In this document: one piece after another, positions 34,691 to 46,538 of the stretch
Position numbering within the stretch: the first letter of the stretch is position 1
Layout of the letters: each line of letters begins with the position of its first letter
Assembly (NCBI GenBank): GCA_019671135.1
Contig: JAHRHY010000007.1
Location: forward strand, 124,001 to 188,000
Length of the DNA stretch: 64,000 bases
Source of the DNA: Linnemannia hyalina
Taxonomy: Eukaryota; Mortierellomycota; Mortierellomycetes; Mortierellales; Mortierellaceae
Reading direction: 5' to 3'
Made by a program: the position numbers and the translations under genes
The notes under the pieces: generated by a model
What the model was told of the DNA's origin: nothing
The model's database searches: none
Seen by the model: only the letters and a program-made list of their open reading frames with translations

Positions 34691-35865
34691 GAGTTAGATA
34701 AGCTATGTGCGTGTACGAGGAATACTTAGACAACTCTATTTTTAATCGGATTTTACCTTGAAAAAAAAAAAATTCAGATTTCACGCGACGGATAGACAAA
34801 CAGGACGCGATTTGGTTGAGACGAGGTGGACTGCGTTTGATCCCTTGGACGCTAACATATCGCGTGTTTTATCAGTATCAATGATATGATGGCAATGCAT
34901 TGTCATTCATTATGAAGCAAAGGTATAGATATCCCCTCCCTGTCCCCCTCTTTTTTATTCACTTTCCTCTTCTTATTTTCACATTCTCATTTTCCTTTCA
35001 TTTCTTTTCTTTCATTTTATTTCTTCCATTTTATTTTTTGCTCTCTTTTTTTTACTATCCTGCGACTCAAGATCCTCCGTTTCCATCGAGTAGTCATGGA
35101 AGAAGTCATCATTACCAACCAATTCCCGGACCTCAAATATGACCAACCCACTGCACCACTTGCAACAAGTTCGTAAGAAGGAAGAGGGAGAGAAGAAACG
35201 GACAAAGAGACGAGTAGACGAGTACCAATGAGGAATGGCATGAGGAACAAATACTAGAGAGCATATCTTTTAGTAAATAAAAGTAACTATGGACGAGGAA
35301 ACTGCCTTTGGTTTAATATATGTAGTGTGGTGGTTGCCTCTAGTCCCGTTTGAAAAGGCCCCTACTGTATTTTCGAACGTCCTTTATGCATGTAGTCTTC
35401 GCAGCCTTACTACCAGAAGGACAAGCGCCGATGGAAGAGTCAATATCACCCATTGCCGATATAATAAAGAGGCATGAAGAGTTCTTGTGATCCCGGCCAG
35501 GGGAAAAAAATGAGGGAATCAAATTAACGCCGTTTGCTGGAAAGAATGAGAAGGGTTATCCTTTCGTACTGTACGCCCAATCCTCCATGTCTGGTGGTAC
35601 AAGGGCTGAGATTTTACTATTGGGACGAAAAGAGCAACGCAAATCTGCACTGCAGACTGTGTATAGTGGATGACGGGAGAGTAGGAGAAGACGAAGCGCA
35701 CAAAAGAGACAGGCTATGCTTCCAAGCCTATCTTTCATATCTTTGTAGAAAATAATTACAAAGAACGAAGCAACGATAAAAAATGTTGTATTGAGTTGTT
35801 TAGGGATATAGTAGGTGTCCGCTCTATCCACATCGCCATTCTTGACACGTCGCGGAGCAACAGCC
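34691..35865. other. Intergenic downstream of the NLR gene
   Basis: No gene is supported. The section 34930-35060 is TC-rich. The section 35520-35800 has no recognised feature and should include the 3' untranslated region of the NLR gene. Confidence 0.4.
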
Positions 35866-38800
35866 CTACTCGCTCTTCCCTTCCTCTGGCTCATCTCCCT
35901 CCGGCAATACTGAAGCGCCAATGGCACCGCGCTGGACCAACAACTTGCTGTAGATCGGACTGAGACCAACGGCTCCCTTGAAAGTCAGATCCGTGATGCA
36001 CAATCGTCCAATGTGAGATCCCCACTGCATACGAACCGACACATCTCCTGCCTTGGCACCCGAAATCTGCCAGACTCGAACAGACCCATCTTTGGAACCA
36101 GTGACAAACTCCAAGGGGACCACCGGATTCCATGCAACGCTTACAACGGCCTCTAAACATCCACTGACAACAGCAACACAGGACCAACTGTCAACCTCGC
36201 CTGACCAGAGACGCACAGTCTTGTCGTCACTGCCGGAAAGGATCCACTTGCTACAAGGAGAATAGGCGACGCTATTCACCGTATCTGTGTGGCCTTCCAG
36301 TTTGACATTAGGCTTGTCTGACTGAAGGTCCCAGAGGAGCAGGGCCTCGGATATACCAGTGCCGATTACGAGTCGCTGGCCATCTGGTGAGTAGTTCAAT
36401 GCGAATAGCGTGTCTGATAGACACAGTTCCTTCAGAGGTTGTCGAAAGTCTGTAGCTCGGGGATCAAAAAGACGAATTCGAGCTGAACGGGATAGAAATG
36501 CGACTGCAATCTGGTCTCCGGCGGGGGAGAAGGCCACGTAAGCTCTCGCGTGCTCATCGCTCGCCTCTGCCACCACTTTGACTTGATCATTGGTACTATC
36601 AAGATCCCACAACAGCACCCCTCTGTCGCATGAGGCCAACCACCGACCACAGCGTGAGAAACTCAAGCCAATAATTGGGTCGCTGGAAGGTCCGAGGAGA
36701 AGGCGCTCATCTACATCGGTTCGGACATTCAACAACCGAATATTCCCGTTCCTGCAACCGTTCGCAAACCAACGGCCATTTGGTGAAATCGCGACCGAGA
36801 TGACATCGAATGTGGACGAGCACGGAATGGATCTGGAAGCTCCTGTGGAAGAGTCCCAGCGTAGGACGGTGTAGTCGTCATGATAAGAGATTACAAACAG
36901 ACCATCATGAGAGTATGCTGCAGTTCCCTCGGCGCGTTTTTGTGTGACAGGACTCGACCGGTTGATGTTCACCTCCCAGAGTCGTATAATCCCGCCCAGA
37001 TCTCCTGAGGCAATTTGTAGGCCGTCTGGGGAAATGGCACAGGTGGTGATCCGTTTGCCATGACCCGTGAACCTGGAGATGAGTTGTCCACTCGATGAGT
37101 CCCACAGTCGAACGGTCTCGTCCTCGCTCGACGAAACAATCAAATCGCCAATTGGAGAGAATACAATAACTTGTACCCTGGTGCCATCATCACTGAGAAT
37201 CAGACCCGTCTCTCCGGTGATTGCATCCATCAGGCAAATCTCATTTCTCCTCTCACTAATTCTCAGGGCGAACTGCTTTCCATCTGAAGAAGGTGCCACG
37301 CGCGTACCATGAACATGAGGAATGACCCAATCAGCCTCTGGTGCTCCTGTCTCCGGATCCCACACCCGAATCGTGCCATCGTGGCTGGTCGAAACAAGTC
37401 TCCGTCCATCGGCTGAGTACTCAGCACTCAAAACAGCCTTTTCGTGACCGTTCAATACAAACAAGCACTCTCCTGTCTCCGAGCTCCACAACCGAATCGT
37501 GCTGTCGTCGCTGCCCGACGCGATCTGCTTGCCGCAGGGTGAAAATGCCACTGACCGCAACCACTTAGTGTGCCCTTCCATGACCAACAAAGTCTCGCCA
37601 CTGACAGAATCCCATAATCGACAGGTCGTGTCTTTGTTCCCAAATGCAAGATGTTGGTTGTTAGGCGAAAAGGCGAAACTCGTCACCTTACTCTGTTGTT
37701 CGTATTGATGAACTCGAGTCCATGTTGTAGTGTCGTAAGTAATGACACCTCCGTTACCTAGACAGACAGCAAACATCTTCCCATTGGGCGAAAAGGCGAC
37801 GCGTTTGACTAAGGTTTGCATGTCCAAATGTGGCAGCTCCTCGAACCGAACACCGTCCATCTGTGCATTGCCGAAATCCGCCCGCCTCAGCCAACTTCGT
37901 GCAAAGTTGACTCCTCTCAGATCGGCTCCTTGAAACTCCGCGTGATCGAACTGGCCGTCGGAAAGATCTGCTCCTTTGATCCGACTACCACGGAGGTCAG
38001 CGCTATTGAATCGGACTCCGGCTCGGACAAGGATAGAAATGGCGTTGGCGGCAGCGGTGGCAACAGTGGCATCGGTCTTGGACTGCTCGATGACGGCTAG
38101 GAGCTGCTTCTCGAAATCGGGGTGCTGTTTGACTCGCTCGCACAGGAACTGAATGACCGATGGCTCGGTGAGAAGGTTACGCTTGAACAAAGGACCTTCG
38201 GTGTCGAGCAACGCAGGGTCAGTGGAACCAATATCGGACTGCGGACCAAATTGGTCGTGGTCGTCATGGCTGCTGGGGTCAAAGACGGAGCGCGAGTAGA
38301 AGTATTCCTGCATGGATCGATGAAGGAAGCGGAACAGGCTGCCAGAGCGTGTCAATGGGGATGACTCGCGTAAGAGTCGCACCTCTGGATCGGGACCGAA
38401 GAAATCGACGCGCCATGTGTTGTTGTCCTTGAGGTGGGTATATCGAACGACCGGGTTTCCGTTCTGCTTCTCAAAGATCGCCGATGCCAGCCCAATAGAA
38501 TAGTCAACACCCATCGATGTGAATCCTGCCTCCAAAAGCTGGTCCAGAATCTCGCGGTCTTTGGCGGACAATGCGTTGCTCTCGAGACGTCGCTTATTAA
38601 CGTCCAGCCAATGTTTCACGAACGTGTCGTAAAGCTGGACTCGAGAAATATCGATGGCCGATAGATCCTGCTTGCCCTCGGTGACGAGTGGCAGCGCCTC
38701 CAAGGCAAGGGTTAGGACGAAGGGGTTCCTGACCAAATCCATGAGGTTCGGGATGGTGGTCAACCTGTCCATGTAGTCCTTGGTAGTCCAGGTGCGCGGC

Positions 38801-41187
38801 TCGAGAGGGACGTACTGTTCGATGTAGCTCTGGATCTGCTCCCTGGAGAACGGAGTAATGACAGCCTCTTGGAAGAGCTCGACAGCTGGATAGGCGTAGT
38901 GGTCGCGGCTCTGAGGCATGAATCGGCTTCGGTAATCCTGACCGAGATACTGTGTTCTACAGCTGATGACCATCTTGGTATCCCACCGGCCTGGCTGGTT
39001 CAACATGTTGGACTTGTGAAGGTTGACCAGTTGCTGACTTTCGTCATAACCGTCGCAGATGAGGATGAACTGGCGGTGCAATTTGAGCTCACGGATCTGT
39101 TCGTCGTTGAAGTTGTCAGACCTCAGTTGCTTCTCGATCATGTCGCAGTTGGGTTCGTCGATTGCAGGCAAGTTGATAAACAGGGGAATCGAACTACCAC
39201 AGGCGTAAGATTTCCAGAGTTTCGCCTCGAGATGTGTGTTGAATGTCGACTTTCCTGATCCAGAATCACCCAGAATCAGCATGACGTGACGGTCGCTGGC
39301 CAGGAACTCCTGGACCTTCTCCATGAGGGGAAAAATGTCGTCGTCGCGGGCCTGCGGGTTTGCCTTGGCCATAGGAGGGATGAAAACTGACAAATGTTCC
39401 TCCGCCAGTCGCTGAAGTCGGAACTTGTGCAGCTCGTACTCTAGATACTGGATGTTTTGGACCTTGGCAAGGAGTGGCGATGCGGAAGGCAAGGGAAGAC
39501 GGGTATTCAATGGATAAGGGTGCTTGATCAAGGCACTTTGGTCCACCGTCAGATCCTGCAGCAAAGCACTGGCAGTCGCGTTGACGGATCGGTCAGAGGT
39601 TCCAAGCTTGGTGATGATAGTCAGCATCCATGCCTTGACGCTCTCATCCTGGCCCCAGTCTTTATCGTGCTGGCAGAGATGACCGAAGAGACCGACAGTC
39701 TGCTGACGTGCAGAAATAGACCAGGCTGGATCCACCGCAATCTCGCCCAACAACTGGCAGACGCCCCATTGGAACAAGGGATCGCGACGGCATGGGGCCT
39801 CAAAGATAAGCTTCTTCAGATCCTCCAGCTGACCAGCTTGGGCAAAAGCAGAGGCAGCCTTGACAGCAGGATACCAAAGTCGCCTCTGGCCAGATCCAAG
39901 TCCCTCCTTCAAACTGCCCAGAACCCCTCGGCCGCTCTCCATCAGCGAAGACACGCCTTCGTATACAATACCAGCCACTGATATCATGCCTCCAAGAGCT
40001 TCCTGCAGGTTACCCAGACCCTCAAGAACTGACGCCAGATCCAGCTTGAAGACGGCAGTGACATTGACCAAACCGTGAACCACACCGGTCGAGTGCCTCA
40101 ATACAGCCCGAAGAGCGCTCTCGTCATCAGGCACATACTGAAGAGCCTGAAAGGCATAACAGGCCTGGTAAAGTAGATAGGGATCCGAGCTACCCTTCAG
40201 TCCCGACAAAACATCCGACAACGGCTCGTGCTCAAGAACGCGATATAGATCTTGCACTTTGTGGTCCGCCATGACATCGAGGATCCTGGAGACAGCCAGA
40301 GTGAGGTGGTACGAGTGCTCGGCCGACTGTTGGTGAGTGCCTTGCAGGTGAACTCTGAGGATGCCAAGGATCTTGATCAGGTCGTCAGAAACGAGATAGC
40401 CAGGCGAAGCATCCTGCACCAATTGGACAAGTCCCTGAAGTATAACAACGTCAAGGGTACAAGAATCGTCAAACTCCTTGATAAAGGTCACGAGTAGCTT
40501 GTGGTAAGGCTCCTTCTCTAAGACAGGTCCAAGAGCGATAATATCGGCGATCTTGGTAGAGTCCTTACCGGCATCAGCGACAAACTCTTCCACCATTCGA
40601 GTGGCCAGCCAGCGCAAACGGTCTGCTTCCATCCGGTCCTTCTTCGTCGCCTCGATCCAGTCGAGCTCGGTCTTGTCGAGAACGGGTTCCCGAAGAACGA
40701 GGGAACCACCGCACTTTGCAGCTTCTCCTGTAGCAGCCTTCAGTGGGGACAATGTATCCCGTAGGAGCAAGGCATTGCAGTAGACCAATTGCTGCGTCAT
40801 CTCGATGCGTTGCTGAAGTTGAGGCAGCTCAGTCTTCATGGTGGGCTTGGGGACATTTTCGGCAAAGATCATCTCGAGAACACGTGCCTCGTTAAGAGGC
40901 GCTGATAGTGCCTTCTCTTGTGCAGTCCTGGAAGGGGTGGACTGATTGTCTCCTGAAGGCAAGTTGCTGGCTTGGGAGAGTACAGACAAAGGTCGCGTCA
41001 ATTGTTGAGATGAGAGTCGAGAGTGCGGCGACTGGTTCGAGATCTTGAGCTTGACCTCTTTGGTCTTGGATTTGGATAGGCTCCAGAACTCGCGGAACTT
41101 GTCACGCCTCCTGATGCGAACGATGCTGCTAGCGCTGTCGCTGCTAGGGGTGTGGGAATTCAATTGGTCGAGAGGATGGTCGGACAT
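35866..41187 (-). CDS. NLR-type protein: NACHT NTPase, pentapeptide repeats, WD40 repeats
   Basis: Intronless, 1773 aa from the ATG at 41187 (context CTCACCATGTCC). An in-frame ATG at 41244 would add 19 residues. The N-terminal ~600 aa are mostly helical and unassigned (Arm/TPR-like). The NACHT domain starts with Walker A LILGDSGSGKST at about residue 647, with Walker B FILICDGYDE about 80 residues later. Pentapeptide repeats (ADLRGS, GADLSDGQFDHAEFQGADLR, then RRADFGNAQMDGVRF) precede about 14 WD40 repeats, enough for two seven-bladed propellers, for example GSDDSTIRLW and SGSDDKTVRLW. Fungal NLRs of this layout are proposed to act in non-self recognition. It lies between the two arms of the inverted repeat and has no visible break. 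Confidence 0.9.
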   Translation of the reverse strand: MSDHPLDQLNSHTPSSDSASSIVRIRRRDKFREFWSLSKSKTKEVKLKISNQSPHSRLSSQQLTRPLSVLSQASNLPSGDNQSTPSRTAQEKALSAPLNEARVLEMIFAENVPKPTMKTELPQLQQRIEMTQQLVYCNALLLRDTLSPLKAATGEAAKCGGSLVLREPVLDKTELDWIEATKKDRMEADRLRWLATRMVEEFVADAGKDSTKIADIIALGPVLEKEPYHKLLVTFIKEFDDSCTLDVVILQGLVQLVQDASPGYLVSDDLIKILGILRVHLQGTHQQSAEHSYHLTLAVSRILDVMADHKVQDLYRVLEHEPLSDVLSGLKGSSDPYLLYQACYAFQALQYVPDDESALRAVLRHSTGVVHGLVNVTAVFKLDLASVLEGLGNLQEALGGMISVAGIVYEGVSSLMESGRGVLGSLKEGLGSGQRRLWYPAVKAASAFAQAGQLEDLKKLIFEAPCRRDPLFQWGVCQLLGEIAVDPAWSISARQQTVGLFGHLCQHDKDWGQDESVKAWMLTIITKLGTSDRSVNATASALLQDLTVDQSALIKHPYPLNTRLPLPSASPLLAKVQNIQYLEYELHKFRLQRLAEEHLSVFIPPMAKANPQARDDDIFPLMEKVQEFLASDRHVMLILGDSGSGKSTFNTHLEAKLWKSYACGSSIPLFINLPAIDEPNCDMIEKQLRSDNFNDEQIRELKLHRQFILICDGYDESQQLVNLHKSNMLNQPGRWDTKMVISCRTQYLGQDYRSRFMPQSRDHYAYPAVELFQEAVITPFSREQIQSYIEQYVPLEPRTWTTKDYMDRLTTIPNLMDLVRNPFVLTLALEALPLVTEGKQDLSAIDISRVQLYDTFVKHWLDVNKRRLESNALSAKDREILDQLLEAGFTSMGVDYSIGLASAIFEKQNGNPVVRYTHLKDNNTWRVDFFGPDPEVRLLRESSPLTRSGSLFRFLHRSMQEYFYSRSVFDPSSHDDHDQFGPQSDIGSTDPALLDTEGPLFKRNLLTEPSVIQFLCERVKQHPDFEKQLLAVIEQSKTDATVATAAANAISILVRAGVRFNSADLRGSRIKGADLSDGQFDHAEFQGADLRGVNFARSWLRRADFGNAQMDGVRFEELPHLDMQTLVKRVAFSPNGKMFAVCLGNGGVITYDTTTWTRVHQYEQQSKVTSFAFSPNNQHLAFGNKDTTCRLWDSVSGETLLVMEGHTKWLRSVAFSPCGKQIASGSDDSTIRLWSSETGECLFVLNGHEKAVLSAEYSADGRRLVSTSHDGTIRVWDPETGAPEADWVIPHVHGTRVAPSSDGKQFALRISERRNEICLMDAITGETGLILSDDGTRVQVIVFSPIGDLIVSSSEDETVRLWDSSSGQLISRFTGHGKRITTCAISPDGLQIASGDLGGIIRLWEVNINRSSPVTQKRAEGTAAYSHDGLFVISYHDDYTVLRWDSSTGASRSIPCSSTFDVISVAISPNGRWFANGCRNGNIRLLNVRTDVDERLLLGPSSDPIIGLSFSRCGRWLASCDRGVLLWDLDSTNDQVKVVAEASDEHARAYVAFSPAGDQIAVAFLSRSARIRLFDPRATDFRQPLKELCLSDTLFALNYSPDGQRLVIGTGISEALLLWDLQSDKPNVKLEGHTDTVNSVAYSPCSKWILSGSDDKTVRLWSGEVDSWSCVAVVSGCLEAVVSVAWNPVVPLEFVTGSKDGSVRVWQISGAKAGDVSVRMQWGSHIGRLCITDLTFKGAVGLSPIYSKLLVQRGAIGASVLPEGDEPEEGKSE

Positions 41188-42550
41188 GGTGAGAGTGCTA
41201 GCAGTGTCGATGTGAGCAATAGATAATACCATTAGCAATTGCATCTTTTTTTTTAGCAAAAAGTATCATTCTTTTGACGATCTGAAGCAGCATAGGTTTA
41301 CTTTGTTATTTAAGAAATGGGCCTGTAAGTTTGGTCAAAGAAGTAGCAGCTGCAGAGGCGACAAAAATAAAATAATTAGTTTTCCTGCCTTCGAATGTGT
41401 GTACTACCGCCAGAGAGAACGTGCAAGTGTACTGCACTTACACAAAGGAAGAGCAAGGGTCTATTTGTACGTGTTGGTTCGGGTGCTGGCTATGCGTGAG
41501 CAATGGAGTTGTTGGGTTCTATAGACTGTCTAAAAGAGAAATAGAGGGGAGAGGTGAGCAGAGGTCCGTAAGCGGGCGCTTGCTATATGTCTGGCAAAAA
41601 AAAGTGTCTCTCCTAACTTACTTTGGATTTGACGTATGACTTTTTTCCTTTTGCTTGACCAGTTTGAGTCTGTTATGCCTGTGTTCGTGTTGAGTTTTGG
41701 ATTGGTCGTTCAGAGGAGAAAGTCTCCTGAACGTGGTTTTTTAGAGAGCTGTAGACTGTCTATAAGTGTAATAGGAAAGGGGTGAGTAGAGGTCAGCATG
41801 AGGAGCAATCGCTATCTGAGCGGCGAAAAAAGTGTTTCTCTCGATGTACTTTTTGAGTAGAGGCTTGCGGAATTTGTGCTTTTGTTGAATTGGTTTGTTC
41901 TGTATCGGTGATATTGAAGGTTGCTTTGCCGGTCAAGGGAGACCGTTTTTTTTGAAAATGGATAATAAGGAGAGGAACAGTTGTTGAAAGGGGACAGTTT
42001 TGTGTGTATGTGTGTGTGTCCTTGGATGAACCCAGAAGAGCACGATATTGCAATGCAATGAACTGTGAGAAGAGAGCGAAAAGAGCGAGGAAAAAAGTGG
42101 AGCTGAGAAAAGTGACAAAGGAAAAGAAAAGAAGAATCAGCGAGGGTGGTGTGAGAAAAATGAAAAGGGAAGAGATGAAAAAAGGGAGGAGGGAGACCCG
42201 ACTCGCTCTCGTTTGTTTGTTTATTTGTTTGGGTGCATGGTCCAAGATTACGCCATTTGCGGACTTTTATTTTTTTTATTGCTTACTTTCCCGTGCATGC
42301 GTGCATGCTGCTACCGCTTCCTTTTTCTATTTCTATGTTATGGTTTATAATAAAAAGCCAAGAAGCAAGGAAAATAAAGAAAAAACAGTGTGATCTCGCC
42401 ATAAGGCATGTCATAAAAGAACACATCACTAAGAGAACTACCGCATCGTCCGTAACACTCGATTCTTTTAACATCCCAAACTCCCCTGCTTCCTGCTTCC
42501 TGCTTTGAAGGCAGCACAAAACTGGTGTGCACGTCCTTGTAATTGTTGGC
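41188..42550. other. Upstream region of the NLR gene
   Basis: About 1.3 kb without a gene. It contains a diverged tandem duplication of about 230 nt (units starting near 41520 and 41753, each with tagactgtct...gagaggtgagcagaggtc-like sequence and later aaaaaagtgt(c/t)tctct). A CT-poor, A/G-rich block covers 42050-42200. The NLR promoter must lie in this region. Confidence 0.5.
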
Positions 42551-42559
42551 AGCCTGTTG

Positions 42560-44028
42560 GGTCCTCGGCACAGCAATCAACCCTCGAGCCGTAATATCCT
42601 CCCACCCCATCCAGGATCCAATCCTCAACATTCGTAAACATCCCTTTCATAAAGTCCAGAATGTACGCGATCGTTCATAATCCACCGACCCCGCAGACTC
42701 AACCGTCCGAGTGAAGGGACAGCGGTCCTTGTTTGGAAAGAAGTAGGGTCCCCGCAGATGAAGGGCTCGACCAGGTCCTCAGGGATCATGGTCAGGCTGT
42801 CATTGTCGACCGAGTGCATGTCCAACGACAAAGACCGCAACGACGGGCAACCCGAGAGGAATTGGAACTGGCAAACTTAGAAGTCAGCTGCAAATCCGGC
42901 AGACAGGGAAGATACCAATCCCACGTCCATCGAGGTCGCAAGATAGCGCAGGGGCTCCTTGGACTCTGTACCCACTCGACTGTCGTCGTCGATTCCATAG
43001 GACTTTTCAACTCGCCTGGTGGAATAAAGCACCCATCCTCGCTGTCCAATTCCAGCGCCACTTCCAGCTTGGTCAACTTGTTTGCCGAAGGAAGGGTCGC
43101 CCGGTGGAAAGTAAGTGCTCCATCCCGTCAGAGTCAAGGTCTCCACATGGGCAAGGTGCGCTACCTGACAGGGCACGATATCCTTGCACCCATCCCCGTA
43201 CGTCCTGTCGGAAAGTCTCACACACGTCATATTCAGAAAGACGACAGTGTGTCAGAAGCTCTGGGTGGAGGTCCAGACGTGCAAAATCGGACTGGATCTC
43301 GAGGCGAGTCAACATAGGAAGATCCACCCATCCTCGTCCGAATTTTGATCCAGTGCACCTCCGTGTCAGTTCCTGAAGTCGTGACCATGATAGCAGCCAG
43401 TGTTTGACTGAAGGCAACATCGTTGACCTCGCCCATGAGAGCTTTGAGTTGTTCTTCCATAGTTAGGTTCTCGAGAGACACCAGACCGTAAGATAGAGGA
43501 TCCTCTCCCATGATACCACTCCCTCTCCCTTGCTGGCGATGATCCTGCCCTCGTGGTCTCTCTTTTCCTGAACTGCTCAAGCGAAACTGCCTTGTCCCAA
43601 CGGTGATATATCCAAGCTTTTCAGGATTCGACACATCGGCAACAGTTGCTGATAATCGTTTGCTGGGGACTGAATGATTATTGTACTGGTATATTATTAA
43701 GTAGCGTCTCGAGAAATTACAGATCGGTCGCCTCTGGATGTGCAGCGACTTGCATGCAGTTGTCTCCCGCCAATTATTTCATCCATTGGACCGGTTACAG
43801 CATCCGAAAGATTTCCAGTTGAACACCCTTGGGAATCGAATGTCTTGAAAGCACTGTTCGTTTGTCCCAGTTAAAGCTGGATACCATCCTGAGCCGCCTG
43901 GGAGGAGCAGCAGCATGACCCTTGACCAACTGATCCGCCAAACACAACACCTCCTCCTCCTTCCGCCCATCCGTCTCCTCAGCACTGTCACTGTTCCTGA
44001 TGACAGGATGCGTCCAGACGTCATCCAA
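42560..44028 (-). pseudogene. LRR/F-box-like protein relic
   Basis: Minus-strand fragments in different frames look like one leucine-rich-repeat protein of the F-box type expanded in Mortierellales: MLTRLEIQSDFARLDLHPEL, then AHVETLTLTGWSTYFPPGD, then LTKLEVALELDSEDG, then AVPSLGRLSLRGRWIMNDR. Frame changes between them occur near 43200, 43080 and 42850, and some could hide introns. A separate minus-strand fragment at 43795-44028 (LRMVSSFNWDKRTVLSRHS then IPKGVQLEIFRM) resembles the C-terminus of such proteins and may belong to a second, truncated copy. Degenerate or mis-spliced; the family call is tentative. Confidence 0.4.
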
Positions 44029-44245
44029 GTAGGTTAGGGGAAAAAGTGTTCATCATCTGTATACATTCATATTACTCCGAGGCGTGGGCGGGTATAAGAA
44101 CCCCTGGGTCCTCGCTAATTTTTTCTCTTCATGATACGCATCATCCGCAGCTCATGTAATTAATTACATCTCTCACAACGCTCCTACCCTTATCCACTCA
44201 CTGACAAACTCTCATTTTTCCTGAAAAAATTGCACAGACACAAGG

Positions 44246-44689
44246 ATGTTCAGGTCCACACTTATTCTCACCCTCGCATTTGCTGCCTCAATTTCCAACG
44301 CCGCAGCGATCAACCTTTTCCTACACCACGTCCTTAACAACCCCATCATACCCTGCTAATAGGCAATAAAGCTCGACACATGCTACCGCACTGCTGCCAA
44401 CGTCTATAATATAGGCATCTCCTCCGCCCGCTTTGTAAACTCGGAGCTATTCCTGAAGCGTTTCAGCAGCACGTTCAATTCTAGTCCCATCCGAAACGGC
44501 TACGACAACATATGGCCCTTTCAGCGTCCTTATGGCAGTGACCCATACAACATCAACAATTTCCCGACCGTAAATGATAACGTTCGAAGCGTCAAGATTG
44601 CCAATTATGAGACTTCGAACACCAGTGGCCATGCTGGTAATTCTGGAGAGCCATCAGAGCTTGTTGGGTGCATCCTCGCCAATAACTAG
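44246..44689 (+). CDS. Small secreted protein with an in-frame 33-nt stop-containing segment
   Basis: Signal peptide MFRSTLILTLAFAASISNA at the start, then a segment with two consecutive in-frame stops (TAA TAG) at about 44357-44362, then about 108 more codons in the same frame to TAG at 44689. The stops lie inside a 33-nt stretch that begins GTCCTT and ends CTAATAG. If removed as an unusually short intron it leaves a 136-aa secreted protein with two cysteines (DTCYRT, VGCILA). Otherwise the gene is a recent pseudogene. No family is recognised. A TATA-like tataagaacc lies at about 44093. Confidence 0.55.
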
Positions 44690-46538
44690 TGCTTTGCATT
44701 GTGTTGCGGCAAGATAAGCTGCCAACGACGTCTTTTCTCGCGCTGAGGCGCTTTTTATTAGCTAGGAAGTTTTTTTTGTACTACATTCTCTCATTGGCAA
44801 CTGGCGACCTCATCTCCACTCTCGCGCATTTCTTCTCTCCCGTCAGAGTTACTAATGGTATATGCTAGTATGAGACGCAACGAGAAAAAGTAGGCTAACA
44901 GACGACACAGGGATTGACCAAATGATCAAGTTTCGTTGTTTTGGCAGTGACAACGGCGCTCAATCCAATTGTACGGTCATGGCTTCAGTGAAGACTGACA
45001 GCTTGGGGGTGAATATTGTTCTCGGCGCGCCGAGTGGCCGCGCGGGACAACTGATTTGTAGCAGCGTTTGTTCTTCGCCATAGGCGGATAATGTGGGTGG
45101 AGTAGAGTGGGCACTGTCCTTTTCTTACGCCCAAAGTAGTTAACGGAACGTATTTTGTGTAACGCTGGAAGTGCTCGCCGACAACCTTCTCCCTCCCAAG
45201 TCTATGTCATTGTAATTGCTTGAAAAAAATGTGTTCTAGTATTATGTCGGGCACATTTTTATAGGAAAAAAAAATTCAAGAATATGAGAAAGAACATCAA
45301 TGCGAATTAGGAGGAAACTAACTAGAAAGGAAGGCTAGATAGGCGTGTTTGGTGTTGCTGACTGAAAGGAAAGAAACTAGACTACTATTAAAACTTAATA
45401 AGGACAGGGAGGTTAGGAGTTGTAGTGCCGTAAACTTTAAAAAATAAAGGTGAAATGAAGGGTACTGTAAAAGAATGGATTGTGTTTGTCTATCGATTGG
45501 AATGAAGAGCAAACACGTTCTTCCTATGCACAACAGCCCTAGCTAAAGTTTAACTGAAAAAAAGGTTATTTGAACCGCTTAGAACACAACACACAATTGA
45601 ATACATGCCCACGAATATGGGAGTAACGTTGTTCCTGTCAAGTGATGTACGTCGATCAAGTCACTTGCCTTCTCGTCTCACTCTCACTCCTTCACTCTCT
45701 TTTACTCTTTGTAATGCCGAGAAAGAAAAAAAAAGCCTTACTCTATTGCTAGGAGGGACATCGCGCACAACAGAAATCAAAAGCTAATAAAATTAAGAAG
45801 TACAGTCATTTCCTCACATCTTGCGCCGTCTACATGTAGCGACACCACAGAAGCATAAGATCTCGTACTTTTCTCCCTTGTACATAACCTCGGCAAAGAA
45901 GAATAAGAAAGTTACATTAGCGTTGGGAGAATCTCCTTCCTCTTGGGCGTTTGAATTTTTACCTCTCATCACCGCTTGCACAGACAATCGAGTCAATATG
46001 GGCTCATCTTCTCAAGATGACTTTGCGCCATTGTTTTCTTGTGAGCCCTTCTTTTCTTCCTTGGCACTTTTTTCTCCCACACTTCCAGGACAACATGCGA
46101 CTTACTTTTAACCTCTCGAGCTCATCTTAGACTTGTCTACTAGGTACCGGTACCAATTCCATCTGCCACCATGAGCATGCGTCCTATTGTTCCTCTCAGT
46201 CAAGGATCTAAACCGCCGCGCTGATACTGGACTTCGCCCAAACACACTCAAAATGGGGATAAAGCTGAGGACCTGCGTTTATTCTTTCACGAATAGATGA
46301 AATTCAGTATTTTTACTTCAGTAACAGTGTGCCGTAACCTGTAAGAAAGCAATCGGATATAAGCGTGTACTTTTTTGTAATGCCGCATTCGTTTCATTGC
46401 CAAACGGTCAATAATGAAGAGCGAATGGTATGATTTGATATCCAAATGGTATACTGTATGACTTTTTTTTTCTGGGGCACATGCACTGCCACACTTAGGA
46501 AGCAAGGATATCGAGATGAGTAGCGCATTTTCAAGCAC

